Source of the DNA: Oreohelix idahoensis
Lineage: Eukaryota > Mollusca > Gastropoda > Stylommatophora > Oreohelicidae
Length of the DNA: 64,000 nucleotides
Direction: 5' to 3'
Assembly: GCA_024509875.1 (NCBI GenBank)
Contig: JAMPIV010018776.1
Location: forward strand, 688,001-752,000
Made by a program: the position numbers and the translations under genes. Under the pieces are notes generated by a model that had not been told where the DNA came from, made no database searches, and saw only the letters and a program-made list of their open reading frames with translations. Shown in pieces: positions 1 through 9,166 of this stretch (the stretch's first letter is position 1; each line of letters starts with the position of its first letter).

Positions 1-235
1 CATTAGCATCGGGCACTGTTGGGTGTTTTGTTTTGTTTGTTTGGTTTGGTGTTATGTTCGCTAGTTTATTTGTTTAATGTTTGCTTTGTCACTGAATGGG
101 CTGTAAAAATAAATATAGTCCCTGCCTCTAGAATCAAGAGTTTTATTGTTGTTCGGGTCGGTGCGAGTGTAGCAAGAGAGTGATCACACATCACAATACA
201 TCATCATCATCATCTTCTCGCCCAGCCCTATCACA
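1..235 (+). repeat. 5' LTR of element 1, 3' portion
   Basis: Matches 6122-6356 of the 3' LTR. It contains the AATAAA polyadenylation signal at 108-113 and ends ...ATCACA at 235, the inverse of the TGTGAT that opens the 3' LTR. The primer-binding site follows at once. Confidence 0.93.
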
Positions 236-237
236 AT

Positions 238-255
238 TGGCGTCGTCGGCAGGAT
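238..255 (+). promoter_or_regulatory. Primer-binding site of element 1, tRNA-Ser-like
   Basis: TGGCGTCGTCGGCAGGAT begins two bases after the LTR end, and its TGG would pair with a tRNA CCA end. From memory of eukaryotic tRNA-Ser sequences, whose 3' ends read ...ATCCTGCCGACNACGCCA, it looks complementary to a tRNA-Ser. The position is firm and the identity of the primer is an inference. Confidence 0.7.
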
Positions 256-331
256 AAGGCAGACAGTGACACTGAGCAAACCGCAAGCGAACAAATATAG
301 TAAACACCCAGCAGTGCGGTCCGGCAGCAAG

Positions 332-1228
332 ATGGCCGCGAGAAGCACACGTGCTACGAGCAAAGGGGAGCATGAGGATGCAGATCCAACACAAGTGGTC
401 GGGGCATCAGTGGTGCCAACTGAAGGAACAGTAGCAGGTCCACTGCCCCAGGCAGGACACGGGCAGTACATGTTGGTGTCAACCCACAAGAAAGTGAGGA
501 CTTTTGGAGAACGCACAGGGCCAAACGCGGAGGACTATGCAAGGGAGGTTAGAGCTGCGTGGAGGTCCGGCTACATGAGTAAGGAGGATCAAACCGATGT
601 GATACTCGACAGTGTGACCCCAGTTGTCCGCAGGGAGCTGCGGATACAAGTAAGAGACAATGACCCGGAGGCAATGCTTCAGGCCATACTCAGGGTGTAT
701 GGAGAATCGAGGAGCACCCAAGAACTAATGGCGTTATTCTATTCAGCGTACCAAGGGCCACGGGAATCGGTGAGTGAGTTTGCCTATAGGCTGCATGAGA
801 TATTTGAGCAGGCAGCAGGGGCGCAGGAGAAAGCCAGTGGTGTCAAGCTTGACGAAACAGTGCTAAGGGACCAGTTTGTTGCCAGTCTAAGGGACGACTT
901 GACGCGGAGAATGATGGAGGACAGGGTCCGGCACGACCCTGCAGTATCATTTGTGTCCATAAGAGATGATGCTCTGAGATGGACTGGGAGTGGTCAAACA
1001 GCAAGAGCTGGGATAGCCACAGTCACAGCATCCGACGAAGAAATGGCACCCTGGTCACATGAAGGAAACGCCCTAGTGGAGCAACTCAGAGCAGAGGTCG
1101 CACAGCTGAAGCGCCAGATGGCTGAAATGCAAGACAGGCAGAGAAGGCCGGCGAGGGCCATCCGATGCTTTCGGTGCAAAAATTTAGGGCACGTCCAGAG
1201 GGAATGCCCACAACAGGCACTAAACTAG
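332..1228 (+). CDS. gag: Gag polyprotein of element 1
   Basis: This is a 298-residue Gag (capsid and nucleocapsid) that would form the cytoplasmic particle of the retrotransposon. The frame is open from 266, but the first ATG in it is at 332, about 75 bases after the primer site, so I chose that start. The middle resembles retrotransposon capsid domains, with a stretch on conformation and dimerisation (RVYGESRSTQELMALFY, SEFAYRLHEIF). A short coiled-coil-like segment (LVEQLRAEVAQLKRQMAEMQ) precedes a single CCHC zinc knuckle at about residues 279-292 (C279, C282, H287, C292). The frame stops at 1226-1228 and overlaps the pol frame, which is one base back. The slippery site lies inside the knuckle codons. 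Confidence 0.9.
   Translation: MAARSTRATSKGEHEDADPTQVVGASVVPTEGTVAGPLPQAGHGQYMLVSTHKKVRTFGERTGPNAEDYAREVRAAWRSGYMSKEDQTDVILDSVTPVVRRELRIQVRDNDPEAMLQAILRVYGESRSTQELMALFYSAYQGPRESVSEFAYRLHEIFEQAAGAQEKASGVKLDETVLRDQFVASLRDDLTRRMMEDRVRHDPAVSFVSIRDDALRWTGSGQTARAGIATVTASDEEMAPWSHEGNALVEQLRAEVAQLKRQMAEMQDRQRRPARAIRCFRCKNLGHVQRECPQQALN
1180..1186 (+). promoter_or_regulatory. -1 ribosomal frameshift slippery heptamer, gag to pol
   Basis: AAATTTA sits exactly in the X XXY YYZ register of the gag frame (zero-frame codons AAT TTA at 1181-1186), and pol is in the -1 frame. This is the canonical form of a -1 frameshift site. A possible short stem (GGGCA with TGCCC) starts immediately downstream, closer than the usual 5-9 base spacer, so the stimulator is uncertain. 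Confidence 0.8.
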
Positions 1229-3789
1229 ACCCCTCTGTGGCTGGGAGTCAGGCTGTGGAAGGGGAGCTTTGTGACTCGAGTAGAAAGAGTACAGGTAGAG
1301 GGGGCAGACAATCACAGGTTGGCATGAGGAAGAATGTAAATGAAAGGGAAGGGCCTGTTTCTCCAAATAATAGGGAGACTGAGATGTTGGTGCGACAAGT
1401 GGGGGTCATTAACAGGAGGACCATCTCTAGACGCCACGGGAACAGCCGCAGGTACAGAAGTAGAAAGAAACGTCATTTGTGGAATGGCAGCCAGAGAATC
1501 AGGTGCTATAACTGCGCTGATTTTGGGAATCATATAGCTGCCAGGTGTCCATGTGGTCCTCTACCTAGAAGATGTTTCCAATGCAAGTCAGCACAACATT
1601 TAGTGGCGAGCTGTCCGTTTGGTAACTCTGCAGCTAGGGCATCACACAAAGTGGAGCGCAGGCAGAAGGACCGCCACTCAGAAGGAAGGTTAGAGATTCA
1701 ACCATCGCAGGAAATGTCGACCAGCAGCGGACCAAATCCCCAGGATCTTGAAGAAAGAAACGTGAAGGGAGAGCACCATGAAAACCGGATCAAGATGGTA
1801 GGAGGTCGGCCTGAAGGAGTAGTGCTGATGGAAGGAAAAGAGGTAAATTGTGTGTTTGACACAGGTTCACAGGTGTCTACCATCACAGAGCAATGTTTCA
1901 GGGAGATGTTTGGAGGGCTCCCCTTGGATGAGGGTAGATGGGTGCGCCTGACAGCAGCAAATGGTGCCACCATTCCATATATTGGTCACTTAGTGGTGGA
2001 CATACAAGTTGGGTGCACAGTAGTGAAAAACTGTGGGGTTTATGTTGTCAAGGAAGTACAAGGACCTAGAAACCAGAAGAAAACACCAGGGATTATAGGT
2101 ACTAATGTCCTTGTGGAAATCCCAAACATACAGAACATACTAAAATGGAACCCTCCAAGGGATCAGGAGATGACGCAGAAATCAGACTCTATAAAAGTAT
2201 GGGTAGCTGGGAGAAAGCAAACCCACATACCTGCTCGATCGATCAGGGCCATAACAGTCAAATGCAGGGGAAGAGGCCAGTCAGAAAGTACTTTTCTCTT
2301 TGAGCCAAACAGAGACTTAGAACACAGAGGGCTGATTATGAGTCATACATTGACTGTTCTTAGAAGTGGGTCTTGTGATGTTCAGGCCATAAATTTGGGA
2401 GATGAGGACTTGTTTTTAGCTCCCGGGACACAAGTAGGAATACTGACAGAAGCGGGGGTGGACTATAGCACATATTTCAGAGTTGTAGGAGCTCAAGAGG
2501 TAGAAATGTCAGCAAGTCCACCATACACGAACCCAGAGCAAGAGATGTGCCCAATTGACCTAACCGGGTTTGAGGGCAGTGAGACTGAAGAGCAGGAAGT
2601 AAGAGCATTGTTGAGACGCTATGCCGATCTTTTTGCCACAGATGAGACAGATGTAGGGTACACGGACAGGGTAAAGCACACCATCCCATTAACAGATGAC
2701 ACCCCAGTTAAGCAGCCTTACAGGAGAATACCTCCTGCTTTCTATAAAGAGGTACAGGATCACCTACAAGGATTGCTTGACAAACAAATAATCAAGGAGA
2801 GTTGCAGTCCTTGGGCCTCCCTAATAGTTTTGGTCCGGAAGAAAGATGGTCGGCTTAGACTCTGCGTAGACTTCAGGGCACTCAACAGCAAGACGAAGAG
2901 GGATGCATACCCTCTACCCCGAGTAGATGAGTACCTGGATGCGTTAGGAGGAGCAAAGATATTCTCATCGCTTGATCTGGCAAGTGGTTACTATCAAGTA
3001 GCAATGGATGAGAAAGACCAAGAGAAAACCGCCTTCACTACCCCTTTTGGACTTTATGAATACACCAGGATGCCTATGGGTTTAGCCAACTCGGCCAGCA
3101 CCTTTCAACGATTAATGCAGAGCAGTATGCATGATTTAGTGTTCCAGCTGATACTAGTATACCTTGATGACATTTTGGTGTACTCTGCTGACTTCACTAA
3201 TCATTTGAGCCGACTGGAGAAAGTATTCTCTAAGCTACGCCAGCTAGGGCTGAAGTTGAATGGAGGAAAGTGTAAGCTGTTTAGGACGACGATTGAATTC
3301 TTGGGGCATACTATATCGGCAGACGGAATAGGAGCTATGGAAGACAAGGTGAAGGCTGTTCAAGAGGCCCCTGTACCACGTTCCCAGACTGAGTTACGGT
3401 CATTCCTGGGATTGGCCAGTTACTACCGCAGATTTGTGCCGGGCTTTGCAAAGATAGCCAAACCGCTACATGATTTAGTAGCTGCGCTCAATCAAGGCAT
3501 GCAGACTAAAAGACGAAGTAAGTCACCCATAGGAGAGCTGTGGACAGAAGAGTGTGCTGTAGCCTTTGAGACACTGAAAAAGGCACTAACCTCCACACCG
3601 CTACTAGGGTTCCCTAACTTCTCGCTACCATTTATCCTGGAGGTAGATGCATCATTTGAAGGATTGGGAGCAATTCTCTCGCAAGTACAAGATGGAACAA
3701 AGAAAGTCTTGGCATATGCAAGTCGCACACTTCGACCCTCTGAAAGAAACTCAAAAAAGCAGTATGAGACTGGAACTGCTAGGTCTTAA
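1186..3789 (+). CDS. pol: Pol of element 1, part 1: zinc knuckles, protease, RT, start of RNase H
   Basis: This frame is entered by -1 frameshifting from gag; an in-frame ATG at 1165 is used here only for numbering. Two more zinc knuckles come first: C114/C117/H123/C128 (one residue longer than the standard spacing) and C137/C140/H145/C150. An aspartic protease follows, with its active-site D-T-G at D232 (FDTGSQVST). The reverse transcriptase has LDLASGYYQV, the F-G-L-Y-E-Y region and the catalytic YLDD at 666-669. The RNase H begins with LEVDASFEGLGAIL. The frame then ends at 3789 because the reading frame changes by one base near 3752-3766, in or beside a run of A residues. Downstream RNase H and integrase continue in another frame. 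Confidence 0.9.
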   Translation, partial: RARPEGMPTTGTKLDPSVAGSQAVEGELCDSSRKSTGRGGRQSQVGMRKNVNEREGPVSPNNRETEMLVRQVGVINRRTISRRHGNSRRYRSRKKRHLWNGSQRIRCYNCADFGNHIAARCPCGPLPRRCFQCKSAQHLVASCPFGNSAARASHKVERRQKDRHSEGRLEIQPSQEMSTSSGPNPQDLEERNVKGEHHENRIKMVGGRPEGVVLMEGKEVNCVFDTGSQVSTITEQCFREMFGGLPLDEGRWVRLTAANGATIPYIGHLVVDIQVGCTVVKNCGVYVVKEVQGPRNQKKTPGIIGTNVLVEIPNIQNILKWNPPRDQEMTQKSDSIKVWVAGRKQTHIPARSIRAITVKCRGRGQSESTFLFEPNRDLEHRGLIMSHTLTVLRSGSCDVQAINLGDEDLFLAPGTQVGILTEAGVDYSTYFRVVGAQEVEMSASPPYTNPEQEMCPIDLTGFEGSETEEQEVRALLRRYADLFATDETDVGYTDRVKHTIPLTDDTPVKQPYRRIPPAFYKEVQDHLQGLLDKQIIKESCSPWASLIVLVRKKDGRLRLCVDFRALNSKTKRDAYPLPRVDEYLDALGGAKIFSSLDLASGYYQVAMDEKDQEKTAFTTPFGLYEYTRMPMGLANSASTFQRLMQSSMHDLVFQLILVYLDDILVYSADFTNHLSRLEKVFSKLRQLGLKLNGGKCKLFRTTIEFLGHTISADGIGAMEDKVKAVQEAPVPRSQTELRSFLGLASYYRRFVPGFAKIAKPLHDLVAALNQGMQTKRRSKSPIGELWTEECAVAFETLKKALTSTPLLGFPNFSLPFILEVDASFEGLGAILSQVQDGTKKVLAYASRTLRPSERNSKKQYETGTARS

Positions 3790-5665
3790 GTGGGCCATGA
3801 CTGAGAAGTTCAGAGGTTACCTGCTAGGATCACAAGTAGAGGTATTTACAGACAATAGGGGTCTGGCCTTCTGGGAGAAAGCTAAACTAGGAGCTATAGA
3901 GCAGAGATGGATGGCCCAGATGGCGATGTTTAACTACACAATCCGACATCGGGCAGCAAGAGCCAATGGAAATGCAGATTATTTGTCCCGTTTTCCTATT
4001 GAAACCGCAGGCGAGGAACCGGAGGATGACGCAGATGTTGCAATAAGTGGCATAACAGCTGAGGTTATCGGAGAGTTTACCCAGATACCATATGAGATAG
4101 GGTTGATGACAGCAACAAGCCAGAAAGATATCAGTGAAAGGGTACCGGCCGAATCAACCACAGCACCAGCAACCACTCAAGCATTTCCCACCTATTCACG
4201 TGAGGAATTGATAAATCTCCAGGGAGCGGATGATGTGGTAGCGATGGTTAGGAAGATGGTAAAGGATGGCACCAGACCTGCAGGAAAAGATGCTCGAAAG
4301 ATCCCCTTGGCTGCAAGGAAACTACTTAATCAGAGTAACCGGCTCGAAGTGACAGATGGGTTGTTATACCGGACAGTGAAGGGATCAGATGGATCCAGCA
4401 TAAAACAACTGGTAATACCTGAGTCCATGAAACCACGGATACTAGACTCTGCTCACAGGGTGGGCCATCAGGGAAGAGAGCGCATGCTGCAGTTGCTGAG
4501 AAGTAGGTGCTTCTGGGTAGGCATCACAGCTGATGTTGACGTCTTTTGTCGCAGATGCAACCGATGTAACGTTGCCAAGGCACCTCAACTGAAGTTTCAT
4601 GGGCCATCGGGAAACTTGATTGCCTCCAGACCACTTGAGGTGGTAGCAATGGATTTCACCCTGCTAGAGCGGGATTCCAAAGGGTTCGAGAATGTATTAG
4701 TGCTGACAGATGTGTTCAGCAAGTACACCATTGCTATACCAACAAGAGACCAAAAAGCAACAACAGTCACCAAGGCCCTGGTGGAAAAGTGGTTCCAGTA
4801 TCTCGGAGCTCCTCAGAGGATACACTCTGATCAAGGCCGGAACTTCGAGTCAGCGATAGTCGCAGAGCTGTGCAAGGTATATGGAGTCCACAAGAGCCGC
4901 ACTACAGCTTACAATCCTAAAGGCAACGGGCAGTGCGAGCGCTTCAACAAGACGTTGCATGATCTGCTGAGACCCATGACAGCCGACCAGAAGCGAAGGT
5001 GGTCTGAGCATCTAGCGGAGGTGGTTATGGTCTACAACTCTACCCCCCACTCTTCGACAGGGTACTCACCATACTACCTCCTCTTCGGCAGAGAACCGAG
5101 GCTTCCTCTAGACTTCATGATAGGCACGCGCCCAGATGAAGAGCCGGAGACAACTGACGAGTGGCTGCAAGGTCACCTAGAGAGGTTGCACATAGCCCAC
5201 CAAAAAGCTGCAGAGAGAATGCAGAAAATGGCCGCTGACAGGAGGGAGAGAAGTAATCAGCTTCCAGGCCCCACACCATTGAGAGTGGGTGAAAGAGTGC
5301 GGAAAAGAGTGCACTACACTGACAGGGCCAAAATACAAGACGTGTGGTCCAACGACGAATTCATTGTATCGTCAATTCCAGAAGCAAGCGGTGGTCCTTA
5401 TGTGATAAGGCCAGCGAGCAACGAAAATCTGAAGATGAGGGTTGCGGCGCACGAACTAAGACGAAGTGAGGACAAAGATGATTCTCCGAATCTGGTAGAT
5501 GCTACACTAGGCCTACCTGAGGCACCAGCTTCGCCAGATGAGACATATCCTGGGGAGGACGTGCATGGTCTAATGCCCGAACCAGGCTGGTATGCCCTGC
5601 AGCCAATAGAGGGTCCTGCCCCGAGACGATCTGAGAGGTTACAACTGAAGCGCCAGAGGGAGTGA
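3760..5665 (+). CDS. pol: Pol of element 1, part 2: RNase H remainder and integrase
   Basis: This is the continuation of pol in the +1 frame, open from 3647 but homologous to RNase H only from about 3760 (MRLELLGLKWAMT). RNase H ends with the DYLSRFP-like motif near 3980. The integrase has an H2C2 zinc domain (HRVGHQGRE ... CRRCNRC) and a DDE core. Numbering from 3647 gives D336, D395 and E431, with exactly 35 residues between the last two, which is standard for retroviral-type integrases. The C terminus is proline-rich and basic (RRSERLQLKRQRE), as in many gypsy elements. The enzymatic residues look intact; the frame break upstream would prevent a full-length protein. Confidence 0.9.
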
Positions 5666-5689
5666 TGTTGTCGGGACGACAACAAAATC

Positions 5690-5701
5690 AGGAGGGAGAT
5701 A
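5690..5701 (+). promoter_or_regulatory. Polypurine tract of element 1
   Basis: AGGAGGGAGATA directly abuts the TGTGAT start of the 3' LTR, as expected for the plus-strand primer. Confidence 0.8.
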
Positions 5702-6356
5702 TGTGATGGGCCGGGAAGACACCCCTGAGGCCCCACCCCAGCTTCAGTTCAAGGCATGTTTGTCGCCCATATATTTTCGGTCGGCCCACGTGACTGTCAG
5801 ATCACGTGACGGCGCGAGCCTGGGTTGTGAAAAATCTGAAGTAGAAGATTGATGAAAATGCCATAATAATGCATTTAAATTAAGTTGTGGTGTAGAATTG
5901 TGTTATATTAAATAGCTGTAGGTTTTATTTGTGTTTTCGCTATTCCTAAGCGATAATCGCGTGTGATATTTAAGTAGTCAAGATTAATACGCCTAGCGCA
6001 GTAAAGTGAGTGATTAGCCTAGTGCCTATAAAAAGAGATAGCGAGCTACCAGCGGACCTTTTCCTAGTATCAGCCGCCAGAGAGAACAGACGACAGAGCC
6101 AAACTGTAAATGCATTGAGCACATTAGCATCGGGCACTGTTGGGTGTTTTGTTTTGTTTGTTTGGTTTGGTGTTATGTTCGCTAGTTTATTTGTTTAATG
6201 TTTGCTTTGTCACTGAATGGGCTGTAAAAATAAATATAGTCCCTGCCTCTAGAATCAAGAGTTTTATTGTTGTTCGGGTCGGTGCGAGTGTAGCAAGAGA
6301 GTGATCACACATCACAATACATCATCATCATCATCTTCTCGCCCAGCCCTATCACA
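5702..6356 (+). repeat. 3' LTR of element 1 (655 bp)
   Basis: It begins TGTGAT and ends ATCACA, a perfect 6-bp inverted terminal repeat. A TATA box (TATAAAAA, 6027-6034) and a polyadenylation signal (AATAAA, 6229-6234) mark U3/R and R/U5. The solo LTR at 59444-60464 keeps both signals. The flank after 6356 is TTAAC..., but the 5' flank is outside the window, so the target duplication cannot be tested. Confidence 0.93.
6027..6034 (+). promoter_or_regulatory. TATA box of the element 1 LTR
   Basis: TATAAAAA, about 200 bases upstream of the polyadenylation signal. The equivalent site in the solo LTR (minus strand, 59771-59778) reads TATATAAA. Confidence 0.65.
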
Positions 6357-6745
6357 TTAACATGGCTCAACGAGAGACTCTCTAAACTAAGACCAACATA
6401 AAATAATCATTTTGCATCCTCCAATAGTCCAACATAGAGTCGGTGAAGAATTAACTCTGCCCGTTACTCTTTATGTTCGGATTTTCACGAGGGCACCACC
6501 AGTTACTTCTGTTTCATTCGTTTTCATCTGCGCTACTTGTGGAGCATGAAACCGTCACAGCAGATGGTTCCGCCAGAAGCCTGCACCAGTGGTGTCGTTA
6601 GAGGAAGGGAGTGGGGGGAGGGGGGGGGATGACACCAAAATGACTGTCTATAAAATGTTTGTGCAGTGTTTCAGCAGAAATTTATTATTTTTTTATAAAA
6701 AATAACCCTGTAGTTAGTTATAACCACAAAAACATTTTTCGTAAG
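6357..6745. other. Spacer between elements 1 and 2
   Basis: No gene is seen. Around 6525-6600 (minus strand) there is a fragment of the dispersed repeat called R3 here (compare 27735-27870). At 6607-6628 a G-rich run with four or more G tracts could fold as a G-quadruplex. Confidence 0.5.
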
Positions 6746-9095
6746 ATTGCAAATGTGGTGTGATGTTAATTAAACCCACAAACACACATATAAACAACTA
6801 TTAATCTCTATGATCAACTCAACTACCACAGTGTTTTTAAATTTTTGGTGATGATAACTTTTGTTACAATTTTATTTTGTCCTGAACTAGATATTCTTTT
6901 GTTCAGGACTGTCAACTGAAAATGTAATCAATGTGTGAATATATACATATATATAGGAAATTTTACTTAACTAAAAAGGACCATCTGTCCATACACGTTA
7001 TATGATTTTTATTTAATGGTGTTGATTTAAATTAATCTCACTACACTGTTACAGGAGTGCGGGTCGGGATGTGTACATCACACCCTATCTTTCTTTTCAA
7101 GACTTTTATTTATAGTCTGCACTTTAATTGGGAACACTTTAGCGGTATGTTAAACAGTTTATTTTATATCATAGAAGTGCGTTGATGAAGAGTTCCGGGC
7201 CCAGTTTGATGTACTTAACTGGCCCAGTGACTTGTAGTTGAGTGTTGTCTTTTCTGTCGACAGCCACTGTCTCGATCTTTCTGAGATACTCTTGGTAGGA
7301 ACTGACCACAAAGCTTCAGCTCCAGTGGTATGGCGCTAGTACTGCGACAGCCACCTCCACTATCAATCAGTTGAAAATATTCAGGAGGCTGGCACTAGCG
7401 TAGTGCCAGTACAAACCCTGTAACATGAAGATTAAGGCTTGTCTCAACAAAACATCAAGTCCCTCAAATACACAAGTTATAATACATGCAAAAGTAAGGA
7501 CTAGGGTCAGATCTGTCTGACCGACCCAGCACCTCCACCTCAATAATGTAACAGTTTGTACCAGCTTTTCATTTCCTCTCCTCTACTGGCTACAACATCT
7601 CTACAAATATCCATGATCTTTTCCATAAAATAGGATAGGTGTTATGATCCCCGATGATAATGTACAAAGTCGTTTGGTTCTACCTCTCTGGTAGTTTGAT
7701 AATACAATATGGTGGAGCAACAAGTAGGCTTTGCATAAGTCTACTAGGGACTTATGTACTTACTGTCGTAAAATATCTTCATTACCCAAGTCAAACAACA
7801 CAATTAATAATATAATAATTGTTAATAATTTCAGTCTTACCACAGATCAAGAAATAAAACACAGGAACGACGATTGGCACTGATTCAGCACTGCTGCTGC
7901 GGCTGCTGCTTGTGTGACTATGAAATCTTATTACAATATTTGCTTTAGTATATATTCAAACTTCACACTCATCTATCGTCCTGACACTTGGACAGTTTCT
8001 AAACAAATGGCGTCCCTCCTATCTAAGTTTTTATTGATATAAAATGCGTTGGCCAATGAGGTCCAACTATTTAACTTTCAATGTCAAATTTTTGAAAATA
8101 AAGCCAAAATTTCCCAAGGAATGCCAAAAGTACACAATAAAAGGCGTACCTCTGTCTGTCGGTCTGTCCCATTTTGGCATTAAAAGCTAAAAACAGTCTT
8201 AATTTTTGACATAACAAGTCTGCCTCTCACTCACTTCCAAATTTCCACGGTCAAAATATATTTTTAGTGTTGGGCCATCCCATAATTTCTTTCCCCCTTG
8301 TCTACCCCTCCTTCAATAGAATTACATGTACTATGGCTTGACTCATTTCCTCTAACGCGTCCAAAAAATCACCGTTAGCAAATGCAAAGACGATCAGTCC
8401 GTCTGCCTGTCTGTACCGACCAATACAGTATTTTGTCAATATCTTTCGTGTTATCTGTCGGACCTTATATTTTAAGGCATATTATTTATCAGGAGAAGAC
8501 AAGCTCTTAAATTAGCTAACTTTTATGGTCCTAAGCCTATTAATAAAGAATTTCATAAATTTTCCATATCATTTCCATTATCTCCTAAACACGCCACCTC
8601 TTTTCCATTCGCGCTTAGTTCAAACTGCAGCAACAACAAGTTGGTGACGTCATAAAATGTACTAATTTGCAGACAGAGTAAGGCGTGTGTGTTTATGTAT
8701 TCCCACTGTGTGCCTTATAGTAGAAGAAGAGTTGGCGTGGCGTGATATTTTTAAACCTCTGCTACCAATGTAACGAACAATTATTAGTGCCGTGGCTTTC
8801 TTTTGCCAACAATTTTGCGTGTTTCAACCTCTAGTGTCAATAGGCGCAGTCTAAAAATACATTTTCCTATCTCCTATGTTGGTCCGAAATAAGGCTAATA
8901 CGGTCAAAATGTTATCTATAAATCCCAGGTCACGGTACCCTTATACATTACGTTCTGTCTTGCTAAAATCAATGCGTTGACTGGCGGGGGGAAAACGGCG
9001 CGTTGCAAATATACTATAGTGTTTCTACTTATATAAATTGGGCTTTTATACTTATAAATAATACTTTTATCGCTGTATCAATGTACTTTATCACA
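6746..9095 (-). repeat. 3' LTR of element 2 (left copy, outer end missing)
   Basis: It matches 14065-16413 with few differences, for example a shorter CTG-repeat run near 7890. In element orientation it starts TGTGATAAAG at 9095, but the last 194 bases, including the terminal CACCACA and hairpin 1, are absent. A perfect 9-bp hairpin stem (6879-6887 with 6901-6909) is retained. Confidence 0.9.
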
Positions 9096-9108
9096 CATCT
9101 CCCCACCC
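9096..9108 (-). promoter_or_regulatory. Polypurine tract of element 2
   Basis: The minus strand reads GGGTGGGGAGATG directly before the LTR start TGTGATAAAG. Confidence 0.75.
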
Positions 9109-9166
9109 AAGAACATGCCTGATGCAAGTTCCAAAAACAGTGATACACATAGATAAAATTAACTCC

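Larger units (their letters stand above)
1..6356 (+). mobile_element. Ty3/gypsy LTR retrotransposon, element 1 (5' edge cut by window)
   Basis: The order is LTR, primer site, gag, pol (protease, RT, RNase H, integrase), polypurine tract, LTR. Positions 1-235 repeat the last 235 bases of the 3' LTR almost exactly, so only about 420 bases of the 5' LTR lie outside the window. The integrase follows RT/RNase H, the usual Ty3/gypsy order. No env-like frame lies between the pol stop at 5665 and the polypurine tract. One frameshift in the RNase H region makes this copy probably inactive, although its LTR ends look nearly identical. A solo LTR of the same family is at 59444-60464. Confidence 0.93.

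Noticed and set aside
5666..5701. Possible env gene of element 1
   Set aside because: Only 24 bases separate the pol stop from the polypurine tract.
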